Origin: Comamonas sp. lk
GTDB lineage: Bacteria; Pseudomonadota; Gammaproteobacteria; Burkholderiales; Burkholderiaceae_C
Length of the DNA: 5,095 nt
Direction: 5' to 3'
Assembly (NCBI GenBank): GCA_945898105.1
Contig: CAMDHL010000172.1
Location: forward strand, 1 to 5,095
The notes below the pieces were generated by a model that was given only the letters and a program-made list of their open reading frames with translations, was not told where the DNA came from and ran no database searches. This document shows positions 1-4,718 of the stretch, in pieces (within the stretch, counting starts at the first letter, position 1; each line of letters opens with the position of its first letter). Position numbers and translations under genes: made by a program.

Positions 1-11
1 GTGAACCACAT

Positions 12-47
12 AAAAAATTAGCCATCCAGGACTTCCTGGATGGCTAA
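12..47 (-). terminator. Intrinsic terminator downstream of the TRAP substrate-binding gene
   Basis: Bases 18-30 pair perfectly with 35-47, giving a 13-bp stem with a 4-base loop. Read on the minus strand, the stem is followed by a T run (the complement of the A run at 12-17). This is the classic shape of a Rho-independent terminator for the gene that ends at 105. On the plus strand the stem is followed by A residues, so it should work only in the minus direction. It lies about 58 bases beyond the stop codon, with another hairpin in between. Confidence 0.85.
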
Positions 48-57
48 AAAATATAAG

Positions 58-85
58 TCACTGGCCAGGAAGTCCTGGATAGTGA
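58..85 (-). repeat. Second hairpin, inverted copy of the terminator stem core
   Basis: Bases 58-69 pair with 74-85 around a 4-base loop, with one mismatch (64/79) and one G-T pair (63/80). The 16-base sequence at 65-80 is the exact reverse complement of 24-39, which lies inside the terminator stem. The two hairpins are therefore inverted copies of one core. The transcript could form either two small hairpins or one 16-bp stem (24-39 with 65-80) that would break the terminator. There is no T run directly after this hairpin on the minus strand that would make it a terminator by itself; the T run on its far side belongs to the next hairpin. Confidence 0.75.
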
Positions 86-104
86 GGGAGACAGATTTAA
101 AAAA

Positions 105-1223
105 TCAAGCTTTTTTCGGAGCAAAGAAATGGGCCACCGCCATGCGTCGGTTGATGTTGGTGTCTTGGTCCCATTTCACGGCACGCATTGCAAACGCTCT
201 TTGCGACTCCACAATCTCCTTGAACAATGGGTTTTCGGCAGACTTCTTCGCCAAAATTTCAGACCAAAGCCTGAGTTGATCTTGCAAAACGGAATCTGGT
301 GTTTTGTAGAACTTGACATTGTCTTTGGTTTGCAACTCGATGTAGTCTTTGGAGTAACGGTCCACGGCCTTCCAAGACATATCAGCAGAAGCGGCCTCCA
401 CGGCACCTGCAATCACGGCCTTCATCTTGGCTGGCAGAGCGTCATACTTGGTCTTGTTGAACATGATCTCAAAGGTCTCAGCGCTTTGGTGGTAGCTTTG
501 CAGCATGCACACCTTAGACACATCGGGGAAGCCCAGGATACGGTCCGATGTGGCGTTGTTGAACTCAGCGCCGTCGAGCAATCCACGATCCATCGCAGGC
601 ACAATCTCGCCGCCTGGCAAGGCGTTAACTGCAGCGCCCATGGCGGTGAACAGGTCAATCGCTAAACCGTTGGTACGGAATTTCAAACCTTTGAAGTCAG
701 CTGAATTGGTGATGGGCTTCTTAAACCAGCCCAAGGGCTGTGTGGACATGGGGCCGTACAAGAAAGACTGCACATTGCCGCCGATCGAGGCGTACAACTT
801 GGCCAGCAACTCAGTGCCGCCGCCGTACTTGTGCCATGACAACAGCATGTTGGCATCCATGCCAAACGCTGGGCCAGAGTTCCACAAAGCCAAAGCGTTT
901 TGCTTACCGTAGTGGTAGCCCAAAACGCCGTGGCCGCCGTCCAAAGTACCTTTGGACACTGCTTCTAGCAAACCAAAGGCCGGGACTACCGAGCCTGCAG
1001 GCAGCACTTCAATTTTCAGGTCGCCGCCCGTCATATCATTGACTTTCTTGGCGTAGTCTTGGGCGTACTCATGGAAAATGTCTTTGGCCGGCCAGGTGCT
1101 CTGCCACCGCATGGAGATCGGACCGGTCTGCGCTTTGGCGATCATGGGGGCAGACATTGCACCAGCAGCAATGGCAATGCCTTTGAGTAGGTTACGACGG
1201 CGTGGGGTTTTGTTCTCAGTCAA
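105..1223 (-). CDS. TRAP transporter periplasmic substrate-binding protein, DctP/TakP type
   Basis: This is a soluble receptor of a TRAP (tripartite ATP-independent periplasmic) transporter, which captures a small organic acid and delivers it to a DctQ/DctM membrane pair. The 372-residue protein begins with a twin-arginine signal: R9-R10-N-L-L-K14, then a hydrophobic Ala/Gly/Ile stretch and an AKA cleavage site after A31, so export is probably through Tat. The mature part has the DctP family pattern: the IEVLPAGS segment (71-78), the LKFRTNG segment with the conserved carboxylate-binding Arg at R183, and the ALPGGEIVPAMDRGLLDGAE segment (201-220). TakP-type proteins have Glu-Trp where E220-F221 stands here. 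The ligand cannot be read; 2-oxoacids or other monocarboxylates are family-based guesses. The start is TTG at 1223, chosen because GGAG at 1233-1230 sits six bases upstream; a further TTG at 1235 has no ribosome-binding site. No dctQ or dctM is present in the window. The gene is visibly less G+C-rich than its neighbours. Confidence 0.9.
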   Translation of the reverse strand: MTENKTPRRRNLLKGIAIAAGAMSAPMIAKAQTGPISMRWQSTWPAKDIFHEYAQDYAKKVNDMTGGDLKIEVLPAGSVVPAFGLLEAVSKGTLDGGHGVLGYHYGKQNALALWNSGPAFGMDANMLLSWHKYGGGTELLAKLYASIGGNVQSFLYGPMSTQPLGWFKKPITNSADFKGLKFRTNGLAIDLFTAMGAAVNALPGGEIVPAMDRGLLDGAEFNNATSDRILGFPDVSKVCMLQSYHQSAETFEIMFNKTKYDALPAKMKAVIAGAVEAASADMSWKAVDRYSKDYIELQTKDNVKFYKTPDSVLQDQLRLWSEILAKKSAENPLFKEIVESQRAFAMRAVKWDQDTNINRRMAVAHFFAPKKA

Positions 1224-1229
1224 GATGGG

Positions 1230-1233
1230 CTCC
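1230..1233 (-). promoter_or_regulatory. Ribosome-binding site fixing the TTG start of the TRAP gene
   Basis: GGAG on the minus strand lies six bases before TTG at 1223-1221. The alternative in-frame TTG at 1235-1233 overlaps this GGAG and has only A/T-rich, SD-less sequence before it. No ATG or GTG is available between the upstream in-frame TAG (1262-1260) and the twin-arginine motif, so a TTG start is needed. Confidence 0.7.
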
Positions 1234-1287
1234 AATCGATAAATGAAACAAAGTAGGCGCTAAATTATGACCTAAACCCTATTATGA

Positions 1288-1308
1288 GTTCGGCGATTTT
1301 GGCCGAAC
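1288..1308. repeat. 7-bp inverted repeat upstream of the TRAP gene, possible operator
   Basis: GTTCGGC at 1288-1294 is repeated as its exact inverse GCCGAAC at 1302-1308 around a 7-base A/T-rich spacer. It lies 65-85 bases before the TRAP start codon, in the part of the gap with no coding signal. A regulator half-site pair or a small transcript hairpin would both fit. No T run follows on either strand, so it is not an intrinsic terminator. Its role is unproven. Confidence 0.4.
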
Positions 1309-1356
1309 CTAGTGAAAACCCTCGTTTTGTTGATAAAAATTTCAGCTCGCGACAAA

Positions 1357-1386
1357 ATAATATCCGAGCCCTGGCGCCGCTTGCAA
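1357..1386 (-). promoter_or_regulatory. Weak candidate promoter for the TRAP gene
   Basis: On the minus strand TTGCAA (1386-1381) and TATTAT (1362-1357) are separated by 18 bases, matching four of six and five of six positions of the sigma-70 boxes. Transcription would start near 1350 and give a leader of about 125 bases containing the 1288-1308 inverted repeat. The boxes fall inside the decayed SulP fragment. Other A/T-rich CATAAT-like hexamers lie closer to the gene (1286-1281 and 1269-1264) but have no convincing -35 box. Confidence 0.22.
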
Positions 1387-1559
1387 TGGCAGTTTCTACG
1401 TCGTCTTTGACGGAAGCCGACTCGATTGCCCGCTCCATGGCCTTGCACACCGGCTAGAAAATTGATGGCAACCGGGAGTCTATTGGCCAAGGTTTGTCCG
1501 CTTATGTGGGTGCTTTTTCCTCCGGTAACCCATCCAGCTTCTCGTTCAACCGCAGGGGC
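1362..1559 (+). pseudogene. Decayed fragment of a SulP-family anion transporter
   Basis: Reading the plus strand in the frame of the ATG at 1386, the peptide from 1362 runs IRALAPLAMAVS, then LTEADSIARSMALHTG, then a TAG stop at 1455-1457, then KIDGNRESIGQGLSAYVGAF (from 1458) and a stretch ending SFNRRG at 1559. This closely resembles the SulP (sulfate permease/bicarbonate transporter) membrane-domain block, whose usual form I recall as LTEAVSIAR...GQ-IDGNQE-IGQGLSN-VGSFF-GYP-SGSFNRSG. The TAG falls where the family has Gln (CAG to TAG is a single change), and several conserved positions are altered (GYP to GNP, the Gly before SF to Phe, RSG to RRG). Intact SulP proteins are about 500-600 residues, so roughly one eighth remains. 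Nothing recognisable continues on either side. It lies opposite to all flanking genes and probably marks an old deletion or rearrangement. The homology is recognised from memory, without alignment. Confidence 0.75.
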
Positions 1560-1586
1560 TGCGTTTTGGGCCGCCAGGGCGCTCAC

Positions 1587-1627
1587 GCGGCACATAAACA
1601 CAAGCCAAGCCTGTGTTTATGTGCCGC
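1587..1627 (-). terminator. 16-bp perfect hairpin over the marC-like stop codon
   Basis: Bases 1587-1602 pair without mismatch with 1612-1627 around a 9-base loop, and the right arm contains the stop codon (1617-1619) of the MarC-family gene. The transcript of that gene would end in a very stable hairpin. No T run follows on the minus or plus strand, so it is not a standard intrinsic terminator. It may protect the 3' end from exonucleases, pause polymerase, or help a Rho-dependent end. Confidence 0.6.
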
Positions 1628-2228
1628 CGCCCTGCGCCAATTGCAGCGCAAAAGTGCGTATGCCGCGCAAGAGCATTTCAATGGCCACGGACACCAGTAC
1701 AAGTCCCATCAAGCGCTCGATGGCGGTCACCACGCGGGTGCCTATCAGGCGTTGGATGCGCTCGGCAGACATCAGCACGGTAGCGCAAATGAGCATAGTC
1801 AGGCACAGTGCGCCCACCCATTCCATTCGCTTTTCTGGTTGCTGCGAAACCAGCAGTAGCACCGTGGCCAGGGCTGAGGGACCGGCAATCGAAGGCACGG
1901 CCAACGGCACGATTAAAGGCTCCATTAACAGCTCGGTTTCAGCCACGATAGGCGGTGGAAACACCATACGCAGCGCGATCAAAAACAAAATGACGCCACC
2001 ACCGATCTGCAGCGCCAATTCGCTTAAGTTCATGACGCGTAAGAAGCCCTCACCGACAAACATAAAGGTAAGCAGCAAAAAGAAAGCAATAGAAATTTCG
2101 CGCAAGATCACGCGGGGCCTACGCTGCGCTGGTACGTGCTTGAGCGCATTGGCAAAGATAGGGATATTGCCCACCGGGTCAGTGATCAGCACCAGCAAAA
2201 TCGTTGCTGATACAAAGGTGTAATCCAT
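1617..2228 (-). CDS. MarC/YhgN-family integral membrane protein
   Basis: This is a 203-residue inner-membrane protein of the MarC (UPF0056) family. Its biochemical role is unknown; the old link to multiple antibiotic resistance has not held up. About six hydrophobic segments can be seen, roughly at 5-25, 43-62, 71-91, 105-127, 137-155 and 168-188. The family signatures are DPVGNIPIF (17-25) near the N terminus and the EPLIVPLAVPSIAGPSA stretch (103-119) in the second half, which together reflect an internal duplication. The length agrees with the family (about 200 residues). The start is ATG at 2228-2226; the frame stays open to 2312, but that extension lies within the end of the upstream gene and adds no family sequence. 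The stop of the VOC gene and this start form TGATG, so translational coupling is likely. Little Shine-Dalgarno sequence is seen (only GAAG close by), which also favours coupling. Confidence 0.9.
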   Translation of the reverse strand: MDYTFVSATILLVLITDPVGNIPIFANALKHVPAQRRPRVILREISIAFFLLLTFMFVGEGFLRVMNLSELALQIGGGVILFLIALRMVFPPPIVAETELLMEPLIVPLAVPSIAGPSALATVLLLVSQQPEKRMEWVGALCLTMLICATVLMSAERIQRLIGTRVVTAIERLMGLVLVSVAIEMLLRGIRTFALQLAQGGGT

Positions 2229-2656
2229 CACTTCGCGTACACCGTGTCCAATGATGCAAAGCCTTTGATCTCCAGCGGGTTGCCGCTTGGGTCTAGAAAA
2301 AACATCGTCCATTGCTCGCCGCTTTGTCCGGCGAAACGAATCTGCGGCTCCATGACAAATTTCACCTGCGCATCGTGCAAACGCTGCGCCAGCGCCTGCC
2401 AGTCGGGTAATGCCAGCACCAGACCGAAGTGCGGCATGGGTACCAGATGGTCCCCAACATGCCCGGTCAGGGTGGTCTTAAACGGCTCGCCCAGATGCAG
2501 CGAAATCTGGTGGCCGAAAAAATCAAAGTCCACCCAGGTCTCGGTACTACGCCCCTCTGTGCAGCCGAGTACGTCGCCGTAAAACGCCCGCGCAGCTTGC
2601 AAATCGGTGACGTGGTAGGCGAGGTGAAAAAGGCTAAAAGGTGTGGCCGCGGGCAT
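2228..2656 (-). CDS. VOC-family metalloprotein (glyoxalase / extradiol dioxygenase-like)
   Basis: This 142-residue protein is one vicinal-oxygen-chelate unit built of two beta-alpha-beta-beta-beta modules. The first begins with FHLAYHVTDLQAARAFYGDV (10-29), and the second begins with PHFGLVLALPD (75-85) and ends in FLDPSGNPLEIKGF (120-133). By comparison with glyoxalase I, the probable metal ligands are H11, H54 (in ISLHL), H76 and E129, so the metal site looks complete. Family members include glyoxalases, ring-cleaving dioxygenases and fosfomycin or bleomycin resistance proteins. The WVDFDFFGHQISLHL segment (41-55) belongs to a widespread uncharacterised subgroup, so the substrate is unknown. 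The gene starts 39 bases after the amidase stop and overlaps the MarC start by one base. The ATG at 2656 is the only usable start in frame. The nearest Shine-Dalgarno-like AAGG is 14 bases away, which is long, and a 12-bp palindrome covers the start. Confidence 0.88.
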   Translation of the reverse strand: MPAATPFSLFHLAYHVTDLQAARAFYGDVLGCTEGRSTETWVDFDFFGHQISLHLGEPFKTTLTGHVGDHLVPMPHFGLVLALPDWQALAQRLHDAQVKFVMEPQIRFAGQSGEQWTMFFLDPSGNPLEIKGFASLDTVYAK

Positions 2657-2665
2657 GCCGGCATG
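2654..2665. repeat. 12-bp perfect palindrome on the VOC start codon
   Basis: The 12 bases read the same on both strands (CATGCCGGCATG). On the minus strand the palindrome contains two ATG triplets, at 2664 and 2656. The AAGG at 2674-2671 is ideally placed (six bases) for the first, out-of-frame ATG, but is 14 bases from the true start. Re-initiation after the amidase stop or a sheltered start could lower VOC translation. It could also be chance. Confidence 0.35.
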
Positions 2666-2695
2666 ATAAGCCTTGGGTTGTTGCTTTGATGGGCC

Positions 2696-4000
2696 CTATC
2701 GCCCCAGCGCAATCTCTATCCAGCGGCCAGCGCGCAGCAAGTGCGCGTCCTGCCGATACGCGGCCACTAGTTGCAAACCCAAGGGCAGGCCATTAGCCGC
2801 GTGGCCGATGGGAATATTCAAAGCCGGCAAGCCTAAAAAACTCCAGAGCGCACAAAAAATTGGATCACCGGTGGTCGCCAAGCCTTCTGGTGCTGGGCCT
2901 GGGGCGGGAACGGTCAGGAAGGCATCAAAGCCCTTGAGTTGCGCGGTAGCATCGGCGCGCAGCCGCGCCTGCAAATTGCGCGCAGCCAAGTACTCAAACG
3001 CAGAACGGGCAGCGCCTTGAGCCACAAGCTCTTTGATATGCACACTTAGGCGATCTGGAAAACGCGCCACATGATCGCGGTGCACCGCGCCACCCTCGGC
3101 TTCAAGCAGGCAAAACATCGCGTCCACACCCGTCCAGTACTCATCGGGCAGTGCAAACTCTTGCACCACAGCGCCCTGTGCGCGCAACTTGGCAATCGTC
3201 GATTGCATGGCCTGTTGTTGGTCCGTGGTGATGCGTTCATCAAAGGGCGTGCGCACATAGGCCAGCCGCGGGGACGCTAGCGGCGCCAAGCCGCTTTGCG
3301 CATCCATGGGAACTTCGGGCAGAGCGATGCTGTCGGCCCCGGTCGCCGTGAGGTTGCGCAACATATTGAAGGCATAGGCTACATCGTTGACCGAGCGCGC
3401 CAAGAAACCCATGTGATCAAGCGCATCAGATACCGGAAATGCGCCGGCAAGGGGCACCGCGCCAAAGCTGGATTTCAAGCCCACAATGCCGCAAAACGCG
3501 GCCGGGCGGATCACCGAACCCACCGTTTGCGTGCCCAAACCCAAGGGCAAAATGCCTGCGGCCACGGCTGCTGCCGAACCGCTGGACGAGCCACCGGGCG
3601 TATGCCCCGCGTTCACCGGATTGACGGTAGGACCGGGGTGGCGCCAGGCGAATTCGGTGCTTACGGTTTTGCCAAAAACTGTCCCGCCCAGTTGGCGTAC
3701 GCGCCCGACTACTGCAGCGTCGTAGTCCAGCACCTGGTCGGTATAAATGGCTGAACCGTAGGTGGTGCCCAGTTCGCGGGTGGCGATTAAATCCTTCACG
3801 CCCACTGGGATACCGGCCCATGGGCCCTCGCCCACCCCATCGAGCAACTGCTGCGTTGGCGTGCGCGCTACGAAGGCGTGCAAAGCGGGCTCCAACTGGT
3901 CCGCCAAGTCAATGCATTGCTGCATATAGCCTTTGGGCGACAACTGTCCGCTGGCGATGGCTCGGCTTGCTGCAAACAGGCCTAAAGGGAGTTGTTTCAT
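2696..4000 (-). CDS. Amidase-signature family amidohydrolase (GatA/AtzF-like fold)
   Basis: This 434-residue enzyme of the amidase-signature family hydrolyses a C-N amide bond through a Ser-cisSer-Lys triad. The triad can be placed: K69 in GIPVGVKDL (63-71), the cis-Ser S138 in GGSSSGSAA (136-144), and the nucleophile S162 in GTQTVGSVIRPAAFCGIVGL (156-175). The 69-residue Lys-to-cisSer spacing equals that of malonamidase E2 (K62/S131), and the 24-residue Ser-Ser spacing matches the family generally. The usual GTDTGGS core reads GTQTVGS here, as in some amidase subgroups. There is no signal peptide, so the protein should be cytoplasmic. Lack of gatC/gatB neighbours and the modified core argue against the tRNA amidotransferase subunit. 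The substrate is unknown. The start is ATG at 4000 with GAGG (4010-4007) six bases upstream; an upstream start at 4132 would add 44 residues unlike the family. The gene heads a probable amidase-VOC-MarC operon. Confidence 0.92.
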   Translation of the reverse strand: MKQLPLGLFAASRAIASGQLSPKGYMQQCIDLADQLEPALHAFVARTPTQQLLDGVGEGPWAGIPVGVKDLIATRELGTTYGSAIYTDQVLDYDAAVVGRVRQLGGTVFGKTVSTEFAWRHPGPTVNPVNAGHTPGGSSSGSAAAVAAGILPLGLGTQTVGSVIRPAAFCGIVGLKSSFGAVPLAGAFPVSDALDHMGFLARSVNDVAYAFNMLRNLTATGADSIALPEVPMDAQSGLAPLASPRLAYVRTPFDERITTDQQQAMQSTIAKLRAQGAVVQEFALPDEYWTGVDAMFCLLEAEGGAVHRDHVARFPDRLSVHIKELVAQGAARSAFEYLAARNLQARLRADATAQLKGFDAFLTVPAPGPAPEGLATTGDPIFCALWSFLGLPALNIPIGHAANGLPLGLQLVAAYRQDAHLLRAGRWIEIALGR

Positions 4001-4006
4001 AAAAAG

Positions 4007-4011
4007 CCTCA
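4007..4011 (-). promoter_or_regulatory. Ribosome-binding site of the amidase gene
   Basis: TGAGG on the minus strand is six bases before the ATG at 4000-3998. It decides between this start and the longer open frame that begins at 4132. Confidence 0.7.
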
Positions 4012-4069
4012 GGAAATGTCTGCAAAACCGGAAGCCTTGGATCGGGCTTCTACAAGCGCCAGATGCCTC

Positions 4070-4099
4070 ATTAACGGCAATTGGCGCATCATATTTCAA
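4070..4099 (-). promoter_or_regulatory. Candidate sigma-70 promoter for the amidase cluster
   Basis: On the minus strand TTGAAA (4099-4094, five of six matches) and GTTAAT (4075-4070, four of six) are 18 bases apart. Transcription would begin near 4063, leaving a leader of about 60 bases before the ATG at 4000. This is a pattern match only. Confidence 0.35.
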
Positions 4100-4171
4100 G
4101 CGTGCGGGTCGTCGTTTCTTCTCGTCGCGCACTCGTCCGCGGGGCCTTCGCTGGGGAAGCTTTCTGGGGCA

Positions 4172-4203
4172 TTGACTAGGCTTTACGCTGCCATAATCAG
4201 CCC
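4172..4203 (+). promoter_or_regulatory. Candidate extended -10 promoter for a leaderless DUF2946 transcript
   Basis: CATAAT at 4192-4197 is preceded by TG one base upstream (4189-4190), which is the extended -10 arrangement. A TTGACT hexamer lies at 4172-4177, but its 14-base spacing is too short to be optimal. Initiation seven bases after the -10 box would fall on the A of the ATG at 4204. No Shine-Dalgarno sequence precedes that ATG, as expected for a leaderless message. Confidence 0.35.
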
Positions 4204-4557
4204 ATGTCCTTGCATATCTTGCGCAAATCTACCGCCTTGGCGCGTTGGGTATTGCTATGGTGGTGCATGGCATTGGGCGTGGCTGTCGCAGCGCCATGGA
4301 TGCAGCCAGTGCAGCACACGCTGGTGTGTAGCGCGTCGGGCAGCATTACGCTTCAAGACACTGACGCACCTGATACGCCTGTCGGCCACCATCTCGACTG
4401 CGTGCTCTGTCTGGCCGCCGGTGCACCACCGGTTTGCATCTCGGCTCGGCCAGTAGCCAGCGCCGCCCCACTTTTGGGTGCGCGCCAAGCACCCGCACTT
4501 CCTCCGCACAGCCTAAGTGCCGCCCCACCGCCGGGACGCGGACCACCGCTGGTTTAA
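4204..4557 (+). CDS. DUF2946-like small Cys/His membrane-anchored or exported protein
   Basis: This 117-residue protein has a basic N terminus (R7, K8, R14), a hydrophobic segment at about 15-30 rich in Trp, Leu and Val, and then a short extracytoplasmic part. That part carries C42 in LVCSASG (40-46), the cluster H62-H63-L-D-C66-V-L-C69, and C78. The pattern of one Cys-Ser early and an H..CxxC later is typical of DUF2946 proteins, which occur near copper-handling genes and probably bind a metal; their exact role is unknown. The tail from about 80 is low-complexity Pro/Ala and likely disordered. The hydrophobic segment ends AVAAPW, so it may be a cleaved signal (after A29 or A30) or an anchor. 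The start is ATG at 4204, because the next ATG (4267) lies inside the hydrophobic segment. A DUF1775 gene follows 161 bases downstream on the same strand, which supports the copper context. Confidence 0.75.
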   Translation: MSLHILRKSTALARWVLLWWCMALGVAVAAPWMQPVQHTLVCSASGSITLQDTDAPDTPVGHHLDCVLCLAAGAPPVCISARPVASAAPLLGARQAPALPPHSLSAAPPPGRGPPLV

Positions 4558-4591
4558 AGCCGCCCACTGCGCGGAGCGTTATTGCGGCATG

Positions 4592-4617
4592 GCGCTTACG
4601 CGCTGTGCGGTAAGCGC
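4592..4617 (+). repeat. Stable hairpin between the DUF2946 and DUF1775 genes
   Basis: GCGCTTAC (4592-4599) pairs perfectly with GTAAGCGC (4610-4617), and three more pairs can form within the 10-base loop. It is followed at 4621-4630 by the perfect 10-bp palindrome GCCCTAGGGC. No T run follows directly, so it does not look like an intrinsic terminator; a processing, stability or attenuation element is possible. The 4558-4718 gap contains no other coding signal that I can support. Confidence 0.5.
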
Positions 4618-4718
4618 ATAGCCCTAGGGCGCCATTCCTGCCCCACTTTGCCCATGCAAGTGTCGCCTTTAGGGCGCGCGCTTTCGTTGGTTTCTCCAGT
4701 TCCAAATCTTTTTTTACT

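Noticed and set aside
9..11. ATG on the minus strand just beyond the terminator
   Set aside because: Only three codons are visible and there is no ribosome-binding site, so a gene start cannot be claimed.
1265..1601. Two minus-strand open frames in the gap (1265-1450 and 1272-1601)
   Set aside because: They run opposite the recognisable SulP remnant, have no ribosome site or family motif, and one begins inside the hairpin loop.
1426..2223. Long plus-strand open frame of 265 codons
   Set aside because: It is mostly antisense to the MarC-family gene, whose hydrophobic segments and motifs are clear. The plus frame gives Ser/Thr/Lys-rich sequence with no family pattern.
2229..2312. Longer MarC start at 2312
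   Set aside because: The extra 28 residues lie wholly inside the VOC coding region and come before the canonical MDYTF-type N terminus of the family.
4001..4132. Longer amidase start at 4132
   Set aside because: The added 44 residues are Arg/Cys-rich and unlike amidase N termini, while ATG 4000 has a well-placed GAGG.
4145..4164. CCTTC...GAAGC imperfect repeat considered as a copper-regulator (CueR-type) site
   Set aside because: The half-sites are too short and the spacing does not match the known MerR-type operator or its overlong promoter spacer.
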